A program made the translations under genes and the position numbers. Shown here piece by piece: positions 60,501 through 64,000 of a DNA stretch of 64,000 nucleotides. Origin of the DNA: Argentina anserina (Eukaryota; Streptophyta; Magnoliopsida; Rosales; Rosaceae). The notes beneath the pieces are model-generated. The model did not search any database. It saw only the letters and a program-made list of their open reading frames with translations, and was not told where the DNA came from. The stretch is taken from assembly GCF_933775445.1 (NCBI RefSeq), contig NC_065876.1, positions 27,652,001-27,716,000 of the forward strand. The letters are read 5' to 3'. Position 1 is the stretch's first letter. Each line of letters opens with the position of its first letter.

Positions 60501-60776
60501 ACTTAGGAATACATTACCTTTTTTTTGTGGTTTAGGTAGCCTATTTATATGTGCATTGGAAAATGTGCCTGACTCTTTCTTCAATGTTGGAATGTGCGTT
60601 AACACATTGCGTTTGTCATTTAGGTGTGCCACCGTGTGTGACGTTAATGATGATACCCGTGCATGCAGTGAGGCTACCGGACCGGATTGCCCGCCGACTT
60701 GGCCCGCTAGGATTTCGATGGTCGGAATAGGAAGAGATTAAGCCAGAGATCACCCCATTCAGGGGTGGTGTTATCA
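57509..60776 (-). mobile_element. Gag-only Ty3-type LTR retrotransposon (TR-GAG-like), 3268 bp, TSD GGAAG
   Basis: The LTRs are 57509-57974 (466 bp) and 60328-60776 (449 bp), with TGTTAC(C/G)GG...(A/T)CA ends. GGAAG flanks the whole element at 57504-57508 and 60777-60781. On the minus strand TGGCACTAGAAGGAGGG starts two bases inside the upper LTR and is the primer-binding region; GGGACTTTGGGACTT precedes the lower LTR as a purine-rich tract. The interior codes only for gag. Protease, RT, RNase H and integrase are absent, so it would depend on a partner. The LTRs differ by many substitutions and small gaps, so it is not recent. Confidence 0.9.
58430..59815 (-). pseudogene. Retrotransposon gag, frameshifted
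   Basis: Three minus-strand blocks in different frames make up one gag. The N-terminal part (59815-59483) is acidic (ENPEMDQDDPED) and ends KVTKYNGRSDPY. The retrotrans_gag core (about 59390-59215) reads GWFLSLPSNSMDSF, then HHNSSMFRIKQ-like sequence. The C-terminal part (about 58849-58560) reads ADIYERDKNILSRPP and YYVYHDYSGHYSDVCYTLKS, the (H)YH..GH.T..C motif. Frame changes between blocks make it inactive. Confidence 0.8.
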
Positions 60777-60781
60777 GGAAG

Positions 60782-61252
60782 TCATAAGTTTCTGAAATTG
60801 ATCGATGTTGAGGCCGTGCATACTTCACAAAGTAGAATCCAACCACAAGTTGTACAGATCGAATAGCGAGCACGTATTGATTTAATCAAGAGATTCAACA
60901 AACAAAAGGCTTGTCCAACATCTTCATTTATGTTAATGGACGTGTGCATGTTTGGCTGCAATTCATCTTGGCATAATCCAGATTCCAGTCCCATCTAATT
61001 CTGTTTAAAATGTACATATAATACACCTCGTACAATCCAGATCTTAAACTAGAAAGAAAGAACCTAATTCGATCATTTCATGATTACAGTTAATTATTAC
61101 GACATACATGTTGAAACTGAATGAACTTGTCCGCAAAACTCCTTTGGCTGCCCTTTGATCACATTTTGAATTAAGATCATTTGTCATATATACTCCTTAT
61201 GATCACGTACGTACTACAACAATTTCTTAAGTTGCATGAGGTAGTTTTGGGT
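60782..61252. other. Intergenic, nothing recognised
   Basis: AT-rich, short frames only. It leads into the duplicated upstream region of the LTP gene at about 61253. Confidence 0.45.
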
Positions 61253-62230
61253 ACATTAATACTTGATTCAGATTAATCTTTTCAATTACTTTCGGTTCTG
61301 AAGATGAAAGTTGATATACATACAGTATCTTCGCTAAAAGGTGTGTTAATAACATCACTCAACATATAACGTACAATATATTAGATTGAGAGGACCTAAT
61401 GCCACCTAATCATCAGCAAGGTTGAAAGCAAAACATCTCAACTTAAATTTCATTTTAACGTAATGTTTTAGTCCTGACCATTTGAACATACTCATTTTCC
61501 GAATTTTAGGCAAGCTTTAATAAGATCAATTATTTATGTGTTACTGTATAACATGTGTGTGTGTGTGTGTGTGTGTGTGTCAGTGTTAGCTTCAACAAGA
61601 GTTGCTAAACAAAATAGAGACCATGTCTAGAAGATATGTCTAAACTAAGGTTACAAATAGGCTAGGTCTGAACAGATCTTCCATATTCAGTGGCATTCAA
61701 ACTACCTGAGTGATTCTAGGAATGTAAAACGGAAGCAAACTTAAATTCTCATCATATTGATAACTCAAAAGAACATTGCTGATTTTCCAGGCATTATAAC
61801 CTAAAAGCCTTTCTTATTTCTTCACCAAGTGAAAAGTATCAAGAAAATTAATGAAAAGATGACAAGAATCGTTTTCTTTTTATTCATTTTGGCCACGCTG
61901 AGTGTTCTGGCAAACTGTGCACGTGTACGCCCTCATGTTCAACCTCTAAATCCAGAAACAGATGACATAAATTCAACTGCACCATCAGTCTCACGATCAA
62001 GCCCAGATTGCACCAAGGCGATTTATGCAATGTCAGACTGCATCCCTTTTCTGAGTGAAGGAATTCAAACCACAGCACCCGAGCGTTCATGCTGCTCTGG
62101 ATTTGAAACTGTGGTTAAAAGTGGTCCGAATTGCGTATGTCAATCCTTTGAGAGTCTTGTAACCCTGGGTATTCGTATGAATATGACAAAGGCCATGACT
62201 CTTTCTTCGGCTTGTAGGATCAACAATGCA
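61253..62230. repeat. Segmental duplication of the LTP locus, copy 2
   Basis: Counterpart of 17530-18780, colinear from about 560 bases before the (TG)n run at 61553-61580 through the first LTP exon. Here the gene is intact. Confidence 0.85.
61851..61862 (+). promoter_or_regulatory. Minimal uORF overlapping the LTP start
   Basis: ATG AAA AGA TGA at 61851-61862 is a three-codon upstream frame whose stop overlaps the main start as ATGA (main ATG at 61859). It is conserved in the pseudogene copy at 18128-18139. It could lower or regulate initiation at the main ATG; that is inference. Confidence 0.6.
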
Positions 62231-62920
62231 CCTACTCTAACTAATTGTAACCGTTAGTAATCAGATCCATCATTTCAACATTCCACTAAAATGATATGTA
62301 TTATTATATATGAAGTTGAACTATCTACCTGTTTGTTTTGCAGTTCCCATGCCTCCTGGTTCTGATGTTCCTGGTAATAAATGCATGCTCAAACTATCTC
62401 TGCAAATTATACTTCGATATTACCAGTTCTTATTTTTATGCCCTTGAATGCTGCTTGTAGGATCAATTAAGACAACAAGAGGTTATTGGAGAAAGGAGTT
62501 TATGTACTACTGTAATTATAACTAAAATGGTCACACATTTTGTTTAGATTATTCATTAAGACGTACTTTAAACGATATATATGCATTATATCTTTTAAAT
62601 GTTAATCACTATCCTTGTATCTGCGTTCTTGATTCAGATGTTAGCCATTTGATCGAGTACTTTGTAAGATATAGAGGAAGAGACGACGAATGCTAATCTT
62701 GATATCAAATTTTCTGGTTGCAGCTATGTCTCCAAAATTGGTGAGTCCACCTTCAAAATCACATCCAAAAGTCAGTATAGTTCCTGCAACCTCAGTTGTC
62801 AAAGCTCCAGTAACATCTCCAGTACCGTCTCCAAGCAGCTCTGGATCTTATTTAATATCCGCGAAACTTGCCCTCACTGCTCTAAATATACTTGGGGGCT
62901 GCTTCATTGATGTAATGTAA
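61859..62920 (+). CDS. GPI-anchored non-specific lipid transfer protein (LTPG/xylogen-type), three exons
   Basis: Exon 1 is 61859-62252, a 30-bp micro-exon is 62344-62373, and exon 3 is 62724-62920; the introns are GT...AG and phase 1 throughout, giving 206 residues. Residues 1-20 are a signal peptide (MTRIVFFLFILATLSVLANC). The eight-cysteine motif is complete: C51, C61, C78-C79, C92-x-C94, C119, C130. Exon 3 is Pro/Ser-rich (SPPSKSHPK, TSPVPSPSSSGS) and ends in a hydrophobic tail (LALTALNILGGCF), as needed for GPI addition near the SSSGS. Such proteins bind lipids at the outer plasma membrane and wall, for example in cuticle export or vascular patterning. A GTG at 61829 is in frame upstream, but the ATG directly before the signal peptide is the likely start. 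If intron 1 is retained, the frame ends at 62257 and a soluble 132-residue form results. The acceptors and short exon are inferred. Confidence 0.88.
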
Positions 62921-63546
62921 TTCATGATATACACAGCCGGGTTGTTTTATTATTGTTGTCCATTCGTTTTGTCTTAAATGGAATAAATACAGTTCAAACG
63001 ACGTTCTTTTAGTCATACTTAATTTCTTTCTGGTTGAATGAGGGTATAAGCTCGATCGTATATTGATCTCAAGCCAGAAATGGTCATTGCATATCTTCCC
63101 TCGCTTTATTGACGTGTGGTAGATCGTGGCAGTAGATAAAGATCGAGTTTGTGGTACGTAGTAGCACAAAGGAAACATATATTAGGTCTATTCATTTGGT
63201 GGTTCCATTTGCATAAGGAGAGCATGTAGATTATTAGCAATGACATAGTACATAAGTCGATGAAACGAGACTTGATGATGCTCACTAAAAAAGCGCAGCT
63301 CCTTTTTTTTTCTAACTTAAATAACTGGTATGATTAACTTCAAGTCTTTATTAGTAAAATCGGTCGAATACAAGATAGACTTGGAGTCTAAAATACCATG
63401 AAATGACATTTTTCACCAATTTATCTCAAATAAGGACATTATGATTTTTTTACTCAAATAAGACAATTCAATGTCAGCACAATTTGAGCTATACCAGAAA
63501 TACCCTTTACCCCAAAACTCTCTCACCCTCTACGTACCTAAAACTG

Positions 63547-63580
<34 letters not shown>

Positions 63581-63645
63581 CGAAGGAGCATACCATTTTC
63601 ACTGGTGAGGATCGCCAGTGAGAACATTAGCCATGCCATAATTCA
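62921..63645. other. 3' flank and microsatellite
   Basis: Mostly AT-rich, with a (CT)n run at 63549-63578. No gene seen. Confidence 0.45.
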
Positions 63646-64000
63646 CTGGTGGCGGATCTAGGGAGGTTCAAGTCGCTCCAATAATTTGGAAAATAATTAA
63701 CTAAATATATGCCATATATTCATATGGTGTAGTTTAGTATTTTTAGTTTTGAAATTTGTTAATATCAAGCTCATCTAAGATTAAATTCCAACAAATGTAA
63801 ATTTTTGTGTCTATTTTTCCATTTACTTCTAATCTTCTTTGATCAACTTGTAATTAATCTATTTTATTTTCATTGAACATTAATTTTGATTAAGCTCTTT
63901 GATCAATTCCAAAAATTTCTCTTTGCAATCGACTAAATTTATGGTAATTATAAATGGATTGATATTTTCACATCAACAAGGTATACATCTAATACATTAT
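63646..64000. mobile_element. Left end of a hAT-like element cut by the window edge
   Basis: CTGGTGGCGGATCTAGG at 63646 is close to the CAGGGGCGGACCTAGG end of the element at 50629, and the AT-rich sequence behind it is similar in character. The partner end and target duplication lie outside the window. Confidence 0.5.

Noticed and set aside
61829..61858. GTG upstream start for the LTP gene
   Set aside because: The ATG at 61859 directly precedes the signal peptide, and GTG is not an expected plant start.

Overview
The window is nuclear DNA of a flowering plant. It is AT-rich, most recognised genes have spliceosomal introns (GT...AG, T-rich), and the products are plant families: nepenthesin-type aspartic protease, plant dPGAM, pollen Ole e 1, FLZ zinc finger, GPI-anchored lipid transfer protein. 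A eudicot is likely, perhaps Rosaceae, but no marker here settles the species.

Six genes look intact: a NANA-like aspartic protease (7416-8915, +, no intron), a seven-exon 2,3-BPG-dependent phosphoglycerate mutase (22310-20163, -), a two-exon pollen Ole e 1 family protein (29133-28123, -), a seven-exon GH5 glucan 1,3-beta-glucosidase (38856-41590, +), a two-exon FLZ zinc-finger protein (48358-49170, +) and a three-exon GPI-type lipid transfer protein (61859-62920, +). All exon chains keep the frame. The genes share no evident pathway. Decayed genes are a cinnamyl-alcohol/mannitol dehydrogenase (1735-2265), a glutaredoxin-like gene with an internal deletion (3202-3446), a gutted PGAM copy (14995-15879), an LTP copy broken by a TRIM (18136-18775), and dynamin and PPR pieces (52.3-53.7 kb).

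Most of the rest is transposon-derived, and many insertions can be bounded by target-site duplications (TSDs). There are two long solo LTRs in opposite orientation (3764-6021, TSD TTTGC; 11324-14446, TSD ATATT), the second inside a LINE RNase H domain; a 610-bp solo LTR (15073-15682); two TRIMs; a gag-only Ty3-type element with both LTRs (57509-60776, TSD GGAAG); copia remnants (1-1397, 9884-10396); two complete non-autonomous hAT-like elements with perfect 8-bp TSDs; a Mutator-like element with a 10-bp TSD (29968-31051); and a long-hairpin MITE family with five members.

The local history is duplication followed by TE erosion. A PGAM locus was duplicated (9.2-16.2 kb and 19.3-22.6 kb), and one copy lost exons 2-7 to transposons. 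An LTP locus is duplicated 43 kb apart. A 1.3-kb block from 15.9-17.2 kb was copied in inverted orientation to 26.6-27.9 kb, where a ~70-bp duplication of the target flanks it, as expected of patch-type break repair. At 52.3-55.4 kb a dynamin fragment and PPR fragments sit within a 2.7-kb GTTAC-rich array, and the first two can splice in frame into a 93-residue chimeric ORF. No tRNA, rRNA, snRNA, CRISPR or organellar sequence was recognised. All calls come from reading the sequence; no database search was run.
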